NCBI GenBank assembly: GCA_963794605.1
Contig: CAWCEN010000004.1
Location: 558,001 to 622,000, forward strand
Reading direction: 5' to 3'
Source: VAXT01 sp963794605
GTDB lineage: Bacteria; Actinomycetota; Thermoleophilia; Gaiellales; Gaiellaceae
Length of the DNA: 64,000 nt
Below, in pieces: positions 32,851 through 41,339 of the stretch. Within the stretch, counting starts at the first letter, position 1, and every line of letters begins with the position of its first letter. The position numbers and the translations under genes were made by a program. Under the pieces are notes generated by a model. That model searched no databases, was not told the origin of the DNA, and was given only the letters and a program-made list of their open reading frames with translations.

Positions 32851-35850
32851 ATGACTCGGTGTTCGAACTGCGGCCAGGAGAATCCCGAAGGCTTCAAGTT
32901 CTGCGGAGCATGCGGGACCGAGCTGAAACCCGAGTCGGCCGCCCGCGAGGTCCGAAAGACGGTCACCGTCCTCTTCTGCGACGTGACAGGCTCGACGTCG
33001 CTCGGGGAGCAGCTCGACCCGGAGACACTGCGTCGAACGATGGGCCGGTATTTCGAAGAGATTCGCCGCGTCGTCGAGCATCACGGCGGGACGGTCGAGA
33101 AGTTCATCGGAGACGCGGTCATGGCGGTTTTTGGGATCCCCCGCGCGCACGAGGACGACGCGCTTCGGGCCGTCCGAGCCGCCGGTGAAATCCGCGACCG
33201 GATAAGCCTCCTCGGCGAGGAGCTCGGCATCGCGCTCTCGTTCAGGACCGGCGTCAACACCGGTGAGGTCGTGGCAGGCGAAGGGGAGACGCTCGTGACC
33301 GGCGACGCGGTCAACGTGGCGGCCCGGCTCGAGCAGGCCGCTTCGCCCGGCGACGTTCTCATCGGAGCCTCGACCCTCGCCCTGGTGCGAGACGCGGTGG
33401 TCGTGGACGGAGCGGAGCCGCTCGAGCTGAAAGGCAAGCGCGACCCGGTATCGGCGTACCGCCTCGTGTCCGTCGACCCCTCCGCGGATGCCGTGGCCCG
33501 CCGCCTCGATGCCCCGCTCGTGGGACGCGAGCGGGAGCGCGCGCGCCTCGCCGGCGACTTCGAGCTGGCGCTGGCAGAACGCGCGTGCCATCTCTTCACG
33601 CTCCTCGGACCGGCGGGCGTGGGCAAGTCGCGCCTCGTCGCAGAGTTCATCGCCGACGTCGGTGGCTCGGCAGACGTCCTACGAGCGCGCTGCCTCCACT
33701 ACGGCGAGGACATCACGTACTGGCCGCTGGTCGAGATCCTCGTCGCGATCGGCGTCGAGCCGGAGACTGTGATCGGCACGTCGCCCGCCGAGACGCAGCT
33801 CGCCTTCCGCAAGCTCCTTCAGGCGCGCGCCGCCGAGCGGCCGCAGCTCGTGCTCCTCGACGACATCCAGTGGGCGGAGGACCTCTTCCTCGACCTGATC
33901 GAGCACGTGGCCGAGTGGACGCGCAATGCCTCCATCTTTCTGCTCTGCATCGCACGCCCCGAGCTGCTCGAGCTCCGTCCCACTTGGGGCGGAGGGATGC
34001 CGAACGCGACGACGGTCTCGCTCGAGCCACTGTCGGCCGACGACTGCGAGCGGCTCGTCGACGAGCTCGCAGGCAAGGCCATCGATACCGGCGTTCGCCG
34101 GCGCATCCTCGCGGCCGCCGACGGGAACCCGCTGTTCCTGGAGGAGATGCTCGCGATGGCCTCCGAGGAGAACGGCGGCGACCTCGTCGTCCCGCCGACC
34201 ATTCACGCGCTTCTCCAGGCTCGCCTCGACCGGTTGGGGGCCGACGAGCGCGATGTCATCGGCCGTGGTGCCGTGGAAGGCCAACTCTTTCATCGCAGCG
34301 TCGTCGAAGAGCTCGCGCCCGAGGCGGCACGCGACGACGTGCCTGCGAACCTGCAGACGCTCGTCCGCAAGGATGTGATCCGACCCGATGCACCTCGGTT
34401 CGCGGACGACGACGCGTTTCGCTTCCGCCACCTGCTCATCCGCGACGCCGCGTACGACTCACTGCCGAAAGAGACGCGCGCCGATCTCCACGAGCGCTTC
34501 GCGGCCTGGCTCGTCGAGCACGGTGGGCTCGTCGAGCTGGACGAGATCGTTGGCTATCACCTCGAGCAGGCAGCCCGCAACCGCGAAGCGCTCGACCAAT
34601 TCGATTTGCGGCTGCCTGACCTTGGGCGCCGGGCCGCCAAGCACTTGTCGCAGGCAGGGCGCGGTGCGCTCTCACACGGTGACGTGGGCGCTGCACGCGG
34701 GCTCTTCACGAGGGCCGCGGCGCTTCTGCCCGAGGGTGACGAGGAGCGACTCGAGATCCTGCGTGAGCTGATGTGGCCGCTTTCGGAGGCGGGCGAGGTC
34801 GAGCGGATGCGAGGCGCGATTGAAGAGCTCGAGGCCTCCGCCGAGCCGCGGTTCCACCTCTTCGCAGAGGTGCTTCGAGTATGGCTCCTGTTCACCGCCG
34901 GAGGGTACGACAGTGAGCGGGATCGTGATCTCGTGGAGCAGGTTCGCCGCAAGCTGCCGCCGGACGGCGACGGCTTCGTGAGCGCCTGGCTGGAATTCGT
35001 CACCTTCTCGATCAGCTGGAATGCCATGCGGGCCGAGGAAGGCCGCGGAGCGATCGTCCGCGGAGCAGAGCAGGCGGATCGCGCCGGCCAATCTGCGCTC
35101 GCGGGTTGGCTCCGTCAGTGGGAGGGGGCGGCTCTCGTGTTCGGCCCGATCCCGGTGGCCGAAGCGCTCCGAATGACCGAGGAGTCACGTTCTGCCGACG
35201 AGAGCCCCGTGGAGCGGGCCGGGGCGCTTCGCCGCAGCGCGCGGATGCTGGCTTGCCAGCGCGAGTTCGAGGCGGCCCGGGAGAGATATCAGCAGGGCGT
35301 TGCCCTCATTCGAGATGCCGGGATGCTCCGCGAGACAGCCGCCTCGGCGCAAGGAGAAGCGTACATCGAGCTGCGAGCCGGCGACCTGGACGCTGCCGAG
35401 GCTGCGCTGCGCGAAGGAGCCGAGCAGCTCGCTGCGCTCGGCGACAGCGGCTTCTACTCGGGCGTTCTCTGCATCCTCGCGGAATTGCTCGCTGAAAGAG
35501 GAGCGGACGAGGAGGCGCTGGCTCTGTGCAAGCGAGCTCGCGAGGTCATGAGCCCGTCGGACCTCGATCCCGTCACGCACACCGACGCGGTGGAAGGGCT
35601 GCTCGCTGCGCGTCGCGGCGACCACGCGGAAGGCGAGCGGCTAGCCCGGCGGGCCGTCGAGATGCTCGCTGACTCCGACTTCTACGAGCAGGCCGGTGGG
35701 TACCGGCTCCTCCTGGCGCGAACGCTCGTCGAGTGTGGAAAGCCGGACGAGGCGCGAGTACCGGCGGCCGAAGCGCTTGCGATCTACGAGGCGAAAGGCG
35801 ACGAGCCCGCAGCCGACTGGGCGCGTGAGCTCCTCGCCTCGCTCGACTGA
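32851..35850 (+). CDS. Zn-ribbon-cyclase-AAA ATPase-TPR signalling protein
   Basis: A 999-residue cytoplasmic protein. A zinc ribbon comes first (C4, C7, C18, C21 in MTRCSNCGQENPEG and FKFCGACG). A class III cyclase domain follows (about 33-205), then a STAND/AAA ATPase (220-560; Walker A GPAGVGKS at 253-260, Walker B LVLLDDIQWAED) and TPR-like helices. Cyclase residues are complete: metal aspartates D44 and D88, K84 and D152 for base selection, N155 and R159 for the transition state. It is therefore predicted to make cAMP, unlike the SARP paralogue at 408-4199. The ATPase/TPR part may sense a ligand. The tRNA-Thr gene begins 5 bp after the stop, on the other strand. Confidence 0.88.
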   Translation: MTRCSNCGQENPEGFKFCGACGTELKPESAAREVRKTVTVLFCDVTGSTSLGEQLDPETLRRTMGRYFEEIRRVVEHHGGTVEKFIGDAVMAVFGIPRAHEDDALRAVRAAGEIRDRISLLGEELGIALSFRTGVNTGEVVAGEGETLVTGDAVNVAARLEQAASPGDVLIGASTLALVRDAVVVDGAEPLELKGKRDPVSAYRLVSVDPSADAVARRLDAPLVGRERERARLAGDFELALAERACHLFTLLGPAGVGKSRLVAEFIADVGGSADVLRARCLHYGEDITYWPLVEILVAIGVEPETVIGTSPAETQLAFRKLLQARAAERPQLVLLDDIQWAEDLFLDLIEHVAEWTRNASIFLLCIARPELLELRPTWGGGMPNATTVSLEPLSADDCERLVDELAGKAIDTGVRRRILAAADGNPLFLEEMLAMASEENGGDLVVPPTIHALLQARLDRLGADERDVIGRGAVEGQLFHRSVVEELAPEAARDDVPANLQTLVRKDVIRPDAPRFADDDAFRFRHLLIRDAAYDSLPKETRADLHERFAAWLVEHGGLVELDEIVGYHLEQAARNREALDQFDLRLPDLGRRAAKHLSQAGRGALSHGDVGAARGLFTRAAALLPEGDEERLEILRELMWPLSEAGEVERMRGAIEELEASAEPRFHLFAEVLRVWLLFTAGGYDSERDRDLVEQVRRKLPPDGDGFVSAWLEFVTFSISWNAMRAEEGRGAIVRGAEQADRAGQSALAGWLRQWEGAALVFGPIPVAEALRMTEESRSADESPVERAGALRRSARMLACQREFEAARERYQQGVALIRDAGMLRETAASAQGEAYIELRAGDLDAAEAALREGAEQLAALGDSGFYSGVLCILAELLAERGADEEALALCKRAREVMSPSDLDPVTHTDAVEGLLAARRGDHAEGERLARRAVEMLADSDFYEQAGGYRLLLARTLVECGKPDEARVPAAEALAIYEAKGDEPAADWARELLASLD

Positions 35851-35855
35851 GCCAG

Positions 35856-35928
35856 AGCCGGAGGTCGGACTCGAACCGACGGCCACCGCTTTACAAGAGC
35901 GGCGCTCTACCAACTGAGCTACTCCGGC
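35856..35928 (-). tRNA. tRNA-Thr (anticodon TGT)
   Basis: A 73-nt cloverleaf on the minus strand. The acceptor stem is GCCGGAG paired with CTCCGGC, and the D arm is GCTC-AGTTGGTA-GAGC. The anticodon arm CCGCT-CTTGTAA-AGCGG carries TGT, and the T arm is GTCGG-TTCGAGT-CCGAC. CCA is not encoded. A TACCAT hexamer at 35940-35945 may be its -10 box. Confidence 0.95.
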
Positions 35929-35952
35929 CGGTGGAAAGGATGGTAGCCGCGC

Positions 35953-36621
35953 CTAGCTCAGAACCTGGCGCGAGCGCTGGTGCGTGTAGATCTTCCGCTT
36001 GACCCGCTGGAGCGCGTTGTCGATCGTCTTCGTGTCGCAACCGAGCTCCTCGGCCATGTCCTCGTAGGACGAGCCCTCGAGGTAGAGGCGCAGCGCATCC
36101 GACTCGAGCTGCGAGAGGCCGGTGCCGAGGCAGAAGACGAGGCTCTGCAGCTCCTCGGTCGAGATCACGCACACGGCCGGGTCGTTCACGTGCGAACCGG
36201 GCAGCGCGTCGCCGAGCGTGCACTCCCCGTCTGGATCCTGGCCGGCAGGCGTGTGGCTGAACGAGATGTAGCTGTTCAGCGGCGCGTGCTTGAAGCGGGT
36301 CGCGGTCTTGATCGCGGTGATGATCTGGCGCGTCACGCACAGCTCGGCGAAGGAGCGGAACGACGTCTCCTTGTCGTGGCGGAAGTCGCGGACAGCCTTG
36401 TAGAGCCCGATCAGCCCTTCCTGGACGAGGTCCTCACCATCACCGCCGGCGAGGAAGTAGGAGCTCGCCTTCAGCCGAACGAAGCCGGTGTACCGCCGGA
36501 TGAGGTGATCCATCGCGGCGGTGTCGCCGTTGCGCGCCTTGACGACGAGCTGGAGATCCTCGAGCTCGCGCTCCGCCTTCTGTTGTCGGCGGGGGCCAGG
36601 GGCTGGAAGGGCGGCGGCCAT
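35953..36621 (-). CDS. sigH: RNA polymerase sigma factor, SigH-like
   Basis: A 222-residue sigma-70-family factor. Region 2 is clear (MDHLIRRYTGFVRLKASSYF, EDLVQEGLIGLYKAVRDF, SFRSFAELCVTRQIITAI), and region 4 has the helix-turn-helix YEDMAEELGCDTKTIDNAL. There is no region 1.1 or region 3. Sequence and position after yacP match Bacillus SigH (Spo0H), which directs transition-state genes; the regulon here is unknown. A 100-bp AT-rich gap upstream carries a classical promoter (TTGTAA, 17 nt, TATTTT), so it can be transcribed apart from yacP. Confidence 0.88.
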   Translation of the reverse strand: MAAALPAPGPRRQQKAERELEDLQLVVKARNGDTAAMDHLIRRYTGFVRLKASSYFLAGGDGEDLVQEGLIGLYKAVRDFRHDKETSFRSFAELCVTRQIITAIKTATRFKHAPLNSYISFSHTPAGQDPDGECTLGDALPGSHVNDPAVCVISTEELQSLVFCLGTGLSQLESDALRLYLEGSSYEDMAEELGCDTKTIDNALQRVKRKIYTHQRSRQVLS

Positions 36622-36669
36622 GGGCGCACAGGTGTGAGACGTTTTGCAGCAGTGCCGTTTGCTAGCGCC

Positions 36670-36698
36670 AAAATAGCACCTACCTCAAGAAATTACAA
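36670..36698 (-). promoter_or_regulatory. Two-element promoter upstream of sigH
   Basis: On the minus strand TTGTAA (36693-36698) and TATTTT (36670-36675) are separated by 17 nt, close to a housekeeping sigma consensus. It lies in an unusually AT-rich stretch, about 50 nt before the sigH ATG. Most other genes here show only a -10 box. Confidence 0.55.
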
Positions 36699-36721
36699 GA
36701 ATTCTGCAAAGGTCCCGTTCG

Positions 36722-37159
36722 TTATGGACCTTTGCCTCGTCTCAGATCTTCTAGCTTCGCCCGGATCTCAGGGTCGAGCTTGTCCTCGACCCGCATCGGC
36801 TTCTGCTCTCTGTGGCTTTCGAGCTCGAAGTCGCGGGAGAAGGTCGTCGACGAGAGCTTCATCACCTCCTGGCCCGAGGTGCCGCGCACCGCGGAGTCGG
36901 ACGAGACGAGGCACACCTGCTCCTTGCCGCGGTGCTCGGCTGCCAGGCGCTCGAGCAGCGAGTCGGCGTGCTCGGCGAAGCGCACTTCCAGCGGGCCGTA
37001 CGTCACGTCCTCCCCGGTCCCGTCGAAGACGAGCACGCCGCGCGCGCCTTTCGCTGCGACGAAGCTCGCGAGCTTGTCGGTCATCTCGCGGGAGTCCTCG
37101 AAACCACCGGCATGCAAGAGGTTGAACCCGTCGAAGAGATACAGCGTCGGCTCAGGCAT
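36722..37159 (-). CDS. yacP: NYN-domain RNase-like protein, YacP family
   Basis: A 145-residue PIN-like nuclease. Conserved acidic positions are visible: LYLFDGFNLLHAG at the start, GVLVFDGTGEDV, and VCLVSSDSAVRGT with the following SSTTF. In Bacillus the homologue (Rae1) cleaves mRNA on the ribosome. The start chosen gives the motif YLFDGFNL near the N-terminus as in relatives. It lies between rlmB and sigH, the same order as in Bacillus. Confidence 0.82.
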   Translation of the reverse strand: MPEPTLYLFDGFNLLHAGGFEDSREMTDKLASFVAAKGARGVLVFDGTGEDVTYGPLEVRFAEHADSLLERLAAEHRGKEQVCLVSSDSAVRGTSGQEVMKLSSTTFSRDFELESHREQKPMRVEDKLDPEIRAKLEDLRRGKGP

Positions 37160-37188
37160 GCAGAGGCAAGACCACCTTCCGGTGTACC

Positions 37189-37210
37189 GGGGGAACCTCC
37201 CGGTTCCCCC
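37189..37210. other. GC hairpin between rlmB and yacP
   Basis: GGGGGAACC and GGTTCCCCC form a perfect 9-bp stem around TCCC. Smaller hairpins follow at 37222-37234 and near 37240-37250. The cluster occupies the 98-bp gap between rlmB and yacP. Possible roles are attenuation or mRNA processing; there is no T-run on either side. Confidence 0.45.
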
Positions 37211-37257
37211 AAACCCCCTCCACCGGTCCGCTTTGCGGACAGGCGCTACGCGCCGGT

Positions 37258-37971
37258 TCAGCCACTGTCGCGTTGCCGGCGGGCCTCGTAGAGGAGCACC
37301 GCGGCGGCGACGCTGACGTTCAGCGATTCGACGGTGCCGGCCAGCGGGATCGAGACGAGCTCGTCGCAGGTTCTGCGCACGAGCGGTCGCAGCCCGCGAC
37401 CCTCGGCGCCGAAGACGAATGCCGCCCCGCCCGAGAGGTCGGCCTCCCACATCGGCTTGCCGGAATCGCCGGCCGCGCCGTAGACCCAGAGATCGGGCCC
37501 CTTCACCTCACCGAGGTAGCGCGCGAGGTTCTGGACAACCGCGATGGGCACATGCTCGACGGCGCCGGCCGACGAGCGGCAGACCGCGGGCGTCACCATC
37601 GCGGAGCCATGGGCCGGGACGACGATCCCGGTCGCGCCGGCTCCTTCCGCGCTTCGGGCGACTGCGCCGAGGTTGCGCGGGTCGGTCACGCGGTCGAGGC
37701 AGACAAGGAGCGGGCTCGGCCGCTGGGCCAGCTCGTATGCGTCCGCGTACTGGTACGGCGCGACCTTTGCGACAACGCCCTGGTGGTCGCGCGTGCCGGC
37801 AGCCTCGCTCAGCTCCCGCTCGAGCTTGACCCGAACGCGCGGTCCGCCGTTCTCGCTCAACCAGGGCTCGGCGCCGAGCGCGCGCTCGGTCGCCCAGAGC
37901 TCGAGCACGTCACGCGGCCCACGGAGGGCTTCCCGGACAGCGCGCCGCCCGTAGACCTGGTCGGCGGTCAC
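37258..37971 (-). CDS. rlmB: 23S rRNA (guanosine-2'-O-)-methyltransferase, SpoU family
   Basis: A 237-residue SPOUT methyltransferase. An N-terminal L30e-like substrate-binding domain covers about 1-75 (VYGRRAVREAL). The knotted domain has motif 1 DRVTDPRNLGAVARSAEGAG, motif 2 FVFGAEGRGLRPLVR and motif 3 IPLAGTVESLNVSVAAAVLL. It should methylate the 2'-OH of a guanosine in 23S rRNA (G2251 in E. coli). The GTG overlaps the cysS stop by 4 bp. Confidence 0.9.
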   Translation of the reverse strand: MTADQVYGRRAVREALRGPRDVLELWATERALGAEPWLSENGGPRVRVKLERELSEAAGTRDHQGVVAKVAPYQYADAYELAQRPSPLLVCLDRVTDPRNLGAVARSAEGAGATGIVVPAHGSAMVTPAVCRSSAGAVEHVPIAVVQNLARYLGEVKGPDLWVYGAAGDSGKPMWEADLSGGAAFVFGAEGRGLRPLVRRTCDELVSIPLAGTVESLNVSVAAAVLLYEARRQRDSG

Positions 37972-39254
37972 TGCTTCGGGACGAGCCGGTAGCCGGAGTC
38001 GCCGGCCACGTCGCGGACCTCCCAGCCCGCAGACTCGATCTCCGTGCGCAGCCGGTCGGCTTCCTCGTAGTCGCCACCCGCCCGCGCGTTGGCGCGCCTC
38101 TGCGCCAGCTCGTCCAGCTCGGCGGGCGCATCCTCCTCCTCAGCGAGCGAGCCGAGTCCGAACACCTCGAGGCCGCGCCGCAGCAGGTCGTGGTCGTGCC
38201 ACTCGTGCATGACCGCGAGCGCATCGGGCGTGTTGAAGTCGTCGTCCAGAGCCGCAGCGAGCTCGTCCCACGAACCTCCCGGCTCCGACGGGTTCCGGAA
38301 GACCTCGCGAAAACCGTCCGCGCGCGCCTTCGCGGCCGCGAGCGTCTCGTCCGTGTAGTCCATCGGCTTGTGCCAGTGCGCGCCCATGAACAGCATCAGC
38401 AGCGTCTCCGGCCCCCACTCGTCGAGGGCGTCGCGCAGCGTGATCACGTTGCCGAGCGACTTCGACATCTTCTCGCCGCCGAAGCGGAGGATGCCGTTGT
38501 GCATCCAGAGCCGTGCGAACTCGCGCCCCGCGCCGCGAGATTGCGCGATCTCGTTCTCGTGGTGCGGAAAGACGAGGTCGAGCCCGCCGCCGTGGATCTC
38601 GAACACCGGACCGAGATGCTTCTCGGCCATCGCCGAGCACTCGATGTGCCAGCCTGGGCGCCCGCGGCCCCACGGCGAGTCCCACCACGTGTCCTCGTCC
38701 TCCTTGTGCCCCTTCCAGAGCGCGAAGTCGCGCGGGCTCTCCTTGAGGGCTGTCTGCTCCTCTTCCTCGGACGGGTTGCGGACCGAGTCCTCGTCGAGCC
38801 GACCCGAGAGGAGGCCGTACTCGGGGTAACGGTCGACGCGGAAGTAGACGTCTCCGCCGGCCGGGTAGGCGAGGCCGAGATCGACGAGCTCGTCGATCAG
38901 CGCGACGATCTCCGGAATCGTCCCCGTCGCCCTCGGCTCGTAGTCGGGCCTGCCGAGTCTGAGGCCGCTCGTGTCGTCGATGTACCACTGCGCCGCGTCC
39001 GCCGCGAGCTGCGCGCTGTTCCCGGGCGCGGCGAGGTAGATCTTGTCGTTGATGTCGGTGATGTTCTCGACCAGCGTCACGTCGTAGCCCTGCCGCTCGA
39101 GCCAGCGCCTGAGCCACATCGAGACGACGAACGGCCTCGCGTTGCCGACGTGGATGCGCTGGTAGACGGTCGGGCCGCAGAAGTACATGCGGATCGGGCC
39201 GGGCGGCGCGGGCAGGTCGTCGAGCTTGCGCGTGGCGGTGTTATAGAGCCGCAT
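37968..39254 (-). CDS. cysS: Cysteinyl-tRNA synthetase
   Basis: A 428-residue class I synthetase. HIGH is HVGN (35-38) in YFCGPTVYQRIHVGNARPF and KMSKS is at 262-266. Zinc ligands include C26, C206 and H231 (IECSAM, FPHHENE). It is somewhat shorter than the 460 residues of E. coli CysS. The ATG overlaps the end of gltX by 14 bp; rlmB follows with a 4-bp overlap, so gltX-cysS-rlmB form one transcript. Confidence 0.95.
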   Translation of the reverse strand: MRLYNTATRKLDDLPAPPGPIRMYFCGPTVYQRIHVGNARPFVVSMWLRRWLERQGYDVTLVENITDINDKIYLAAPGNSAQLAADAAQWYIDDTSGLRLGRPDYEPRATGTIPEIVALIDELVDLGLAYPAGGDVYFRVDRYPEYGLLSGRLDEDSVRNPSEEEEQTALKESPRDFALWKGHKEDEDTWWDSPWGRGRPGWHIECSAMAEKHLGPVFEIHGGGLDLVFPHHENEIAQSRGAGREFARLWMHNGILRFGGEKMSKSLGNVITLRDALDEWGPETLLMLFMGAHWHKPMDYTDETLAAAKARADGFREVFRNPSEPGGSWDELAAALDDDFNTPDALAVMHEWHDHDLLRRGLEVFGLGSLAEEEDAPAELDELAQRRANARAGGDYEEADRLRTEIESAGWEVRDVAGDSGYRLVPKQ

Positions 39255-40227
39255 CGACCCGCCTCAGGGTCTCCTCAGGGGGCAGCGCAGCGACGATTGC
39301 CCACAGCTCGGGACCCCGCTCCCGGCCGGTCAGTGCAAGCCGGAGCGCGCGCAGGTCGCCGCCGACCGCCTTCAGCTCGCGAACGACGTCCTTCGCGGCC
39401 GCTCCGTTCGCGTTCAGCTCCTTGAAGCGCTCGAGCGTGGGTCGCGCCTCGTCCCCGAGCGAGACCGGCTCGGGGTCGAGCACCTGGCGCGCGTACTCGT
39501 GCGCCTCGTTGAGGTCGCGTGCGCCACGCAGTGCGGGGACGACTTCGACCGGCGCGTCGGCGGCGGCCGCCAGCTCGTCGTCGCTCATCGCTGCGATCGC
39601 CTCGATCGCGAGCCGGCGGATGCGGGGCACGTCGTAGTGAACGTCGTGTTTCGGCAGGCCGAGCTCGTCCAGGTAGCGGCGCACGGCCTGGGCGGGAATG
39701 CCTGCGTCGCGGAGCGACGCCACCGTGGCGCCGAACTCGCGCTTGGAGAGCTTGCGTCCGTCCTCGCCGAGGATCAGTCCGTGATGGATGTACTCCGGCG
39801 GCTCACGGCCGAGGGCGCGCGTCAGGTCGCGATGGAGCTGCTCGTTCGGCCGGTGGTCGTTGCCGCGGATGACGTGCGTGATGCCGAACTCGATGTCGTC
39901 GACGACGCTCGCCAGCTGGTAGGTGGCCGTTCCATCCTCGCGCAGGAGCGTGATCTTCCCGAAGCGATCGCTGCCGAGCCGGGCCGCGGCCTCGCGATAG
40001 ATGTCCTGCCGCTCGCTCTGGCGCACCGGGCCCTCGTCCCAGTCGACACCGAGCCACTCGAGGTCGGCGCGGATCTCCTCCTCGCCGCCCGAGACGTTGC
40101 GCGCCGGGTCGGTGTCGTCGATCCGCAGCAGAAACCAGTCGCCGAAGTCGCGGTTCGCAACCGCGCTCAGGGCGTTGCCGACGTGGAGCGACCCGGTCGG
40201 GCTCGGTGCGAAGCGCACTCTCCTCAT
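39241..40227 (-). CDS. gltX: Compact glutamyl-tRNA synthetase
   Basis: A 328-residue class I synthetase, against 460-490 for most bacteria. The catalytic motifs are intact: FAPSPTGSLHVGNA (HIGH at 15-18) and GRKLSKRE (KMSKS at 159-163), with LLRIDDTDPARN. Most of the connective insertion is missing (IYREAAARLG joins GKITLLREDG within about 10 residues), and the anticodon domain is reduced to about 130 residues. It is not GluQ-like, because the KMSKS loop and a C-terminal anticodon domain remain. TAGACT lies 6 nt before the ATG. I recall similar compact forms in Thermoleophilia. Confidence 0.88.
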   Translation of the reverse strand: MRRVRFAPSPTGSLHVGNALSAVANRDFGDWFLLRIDDTDPARNVSGGEEEIRADLEWLGVDWDEGPVRQSERQDIYREAAARLGSDRFGKITLLREDGTATYQLASVVDDIEFGITHVIRGNDHRPNEQLHRDLTRALGREPPEYIHHGLILGEDGRKLSKREFGATVASLRDAGIPAQAVRRYLDELGLPKHDVHYDVPRIRRLAIEAIAAMSDDELAAAADAPVEVVPALRGARDLNEAHEYARQVLDPEPVSLGDEARPTLERFKELNANGAAAKDVVRELKAVGGDLRALRLALTGRERGPELWAIVAALPPEETLRRVDAAL

Positions 40228-40233
40228 GGAGCC

Positions 40234-40239
40234 AGTCTA
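40234..40239 (-). promoter_or_regulatory. -10 box for the gltX-cysS-rlmB operon
   Basis: TAGACT on the minus strand, 6 nt before the ATG of gltX. Its first three bases are also the TAG stop codon of the upstream acetyltransferase. Confidence 0.55.
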
Positions 40240-40707
40240 GAAGTCGAGCGAGTAGCCGATGTCGAGCGGATTCGGCGGGAACTCGACGACGCGCGTCTCC
40301 CCGTTCTCGCGCCAGCCTCGACGCTCGTAGAACCGGCGGGCACGGGTGTTGTCCTCGAGCACCCAGAGCTTGCAAGATGCTGAGCCGAGTTCGCGCAGGA
40401 GCTCGAGCGCCCGGCCATGGAGCTCGTCGGCGAGGCCGGTGCCCCAGTGCTCGGGGACGACGTACAGGCCCTCGAGCCAGCCGTCGGTTACGCACGCGGC
40501 TCCGACTGGCTGCCGGTCGCTGACGGCGATCAGCGTCCGTGTCTCCGGCTCCGCCACCGCAGCGACCCAGCGGGCGTGCACCGCGTCGCGCGGGTAGGCG
40601 TAGCGCTCGGGCGGGAAGATGTGCGCCAGCGCCGCGACCGAGGCCCGCTCCTGCACCGCGGCGAGGATCGGCCCCTCATCGGCGCCAGCTGTCCGGATCT
40701 CGGTCAC
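40237..40707 (-). CDS. GNAT-family N-acetyltransferase
   Basis: A 156-residue GNAT enzyme. The acetyl-CoA loop is degenerate but recognisable (GLYVVPEHWGTGLADELH), followed by KLWVLEDNTRARRFYERRGW, the usual C-terminal signature. GTG 40705 is chosen because a TACGAT box lies 7 nt upstream; an earlier start would overlap the divergent gene. The substrate is unknown. Its stop codon lies inside the promoter of gltX. Confidence 0.82.
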   Translation of the reverse strand: MTEIRTAGADEGPILAAVQERASVAALAHIFPPERYAYPRDAVHARWVAAVAEPETRTLIAVSDRQPVGAACVTDGWLEGLYVVPEHWGTGLADELHGRALELLRELGSASCKLWVLEDNTRARRFYERRGWRENGETRVVEFPPNPLDIGYSLDF

Positions 40708-40714
40708 TGGCTCG

Positions 40715-40720
40715 ATCGTA
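40715..40720 (-). promoter_or_regulatory. -10 box for the GNAT gene
   Basis: TACGAT on the minus strand, 7 nt before the GTG. It shares its TA with the opposing TAGACT box. Confidence 0.5.
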
Positions 40721-40724
40721 GACT
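40719..40724 (+). promoter_or_regulatory. -10 box for the F420/NADP reductase-like gene
   Basis: TAGACT, 6 nt before the GTG at 40731. It overlaps the divergent GNAT box by 2 bp. Confidence 0.55.
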
Positions 40725-40730
40725 GGGCGC

Positions 40731-41339
40731 GTGAGAATCGGTGTTCTCGGAACAGGAGTCGTGGGCACGACGATCGCCGGGAAGCTGCGCGAGCTCGGCC
40801 ACGAGGTCCTGATCGGCTCACGCTCGGCCGGCGACGACGCCGTGCGGTTCGCGGACGCCGCGGCCCACGGCGAGCTCGTCTTCAACTGCACCAACGGCAA
40901 CGCCTCACTCGACGCGCTGAACGCGGCCGGCGCCGAAAACCTCGCGGGGAAAGTGCTGATCGACGTCGCCAACGCTCTCGATTTCTCGCAGGGCCGGCCG
41001 CCGCTCGTCGGCGTTTCGACCGGCGACAGCATCGGCGAGCAGATCCAGCGCGCGTTCTCGGAGGCGAAGGTGGTCAAGACACTGAACACGGTGAACGCGA
41101 GCGTGATGGTCGACCCGGGCGTCATCCCGGGGGAGCACGACGTCTTCGTGTGCGGGAACGACGAGGAGGCGAAGGCTCAGGTCGCCGAGCTGCTGCAGAG
41201 CTTTGGCTGGCCCGCCGACCGCATTCTCGACCTCGGCGACATCACCGCGGCACGTGCGCAGGAGCTCTACGTCACGCTCTGGGTACGCCTGGTCGGAGTA
41301 GCCGGCGGGCCTTCGTTCAACATCCACGTCGTGTACTAG
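40731..41339 (+). CDS. NADPH-dependent F420 reductase-like protein
   Basis: A 202-residue Rossmann protein. It begins MRIGVLGTGVVGTTIAGKL with the dinucleotide loop, then EVLIGSRSA (a basic pocket suited to NADP), and contains VVKTLNTVNA near residue 115 as in F420-dependent NADP reductases. It could transfer hydride between F420 and NADP or be a related oxidoreductase; F420 use is not proven by sequence. The last 4 bp overlap the convergent PepSY gene. Confidence 0.8.
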   Translation: MRIGVLGTGVVGTTIAGKLRELGHEVLIGSRSAGDDAVRFADAAAHGELVFNCTNGNASLDALNAAGAENLAGKVLIDVANALDFSQGRPPLVGVSTGDSIGEQIQRAFSEAKVVKTLNTVNASVMVDPGVIPGEHDVFVCGNDEEAKAQVAELLQSFGWPADRILDLGDITAARAQELYVTLWVRLVGVAGGPSFNIHVVY

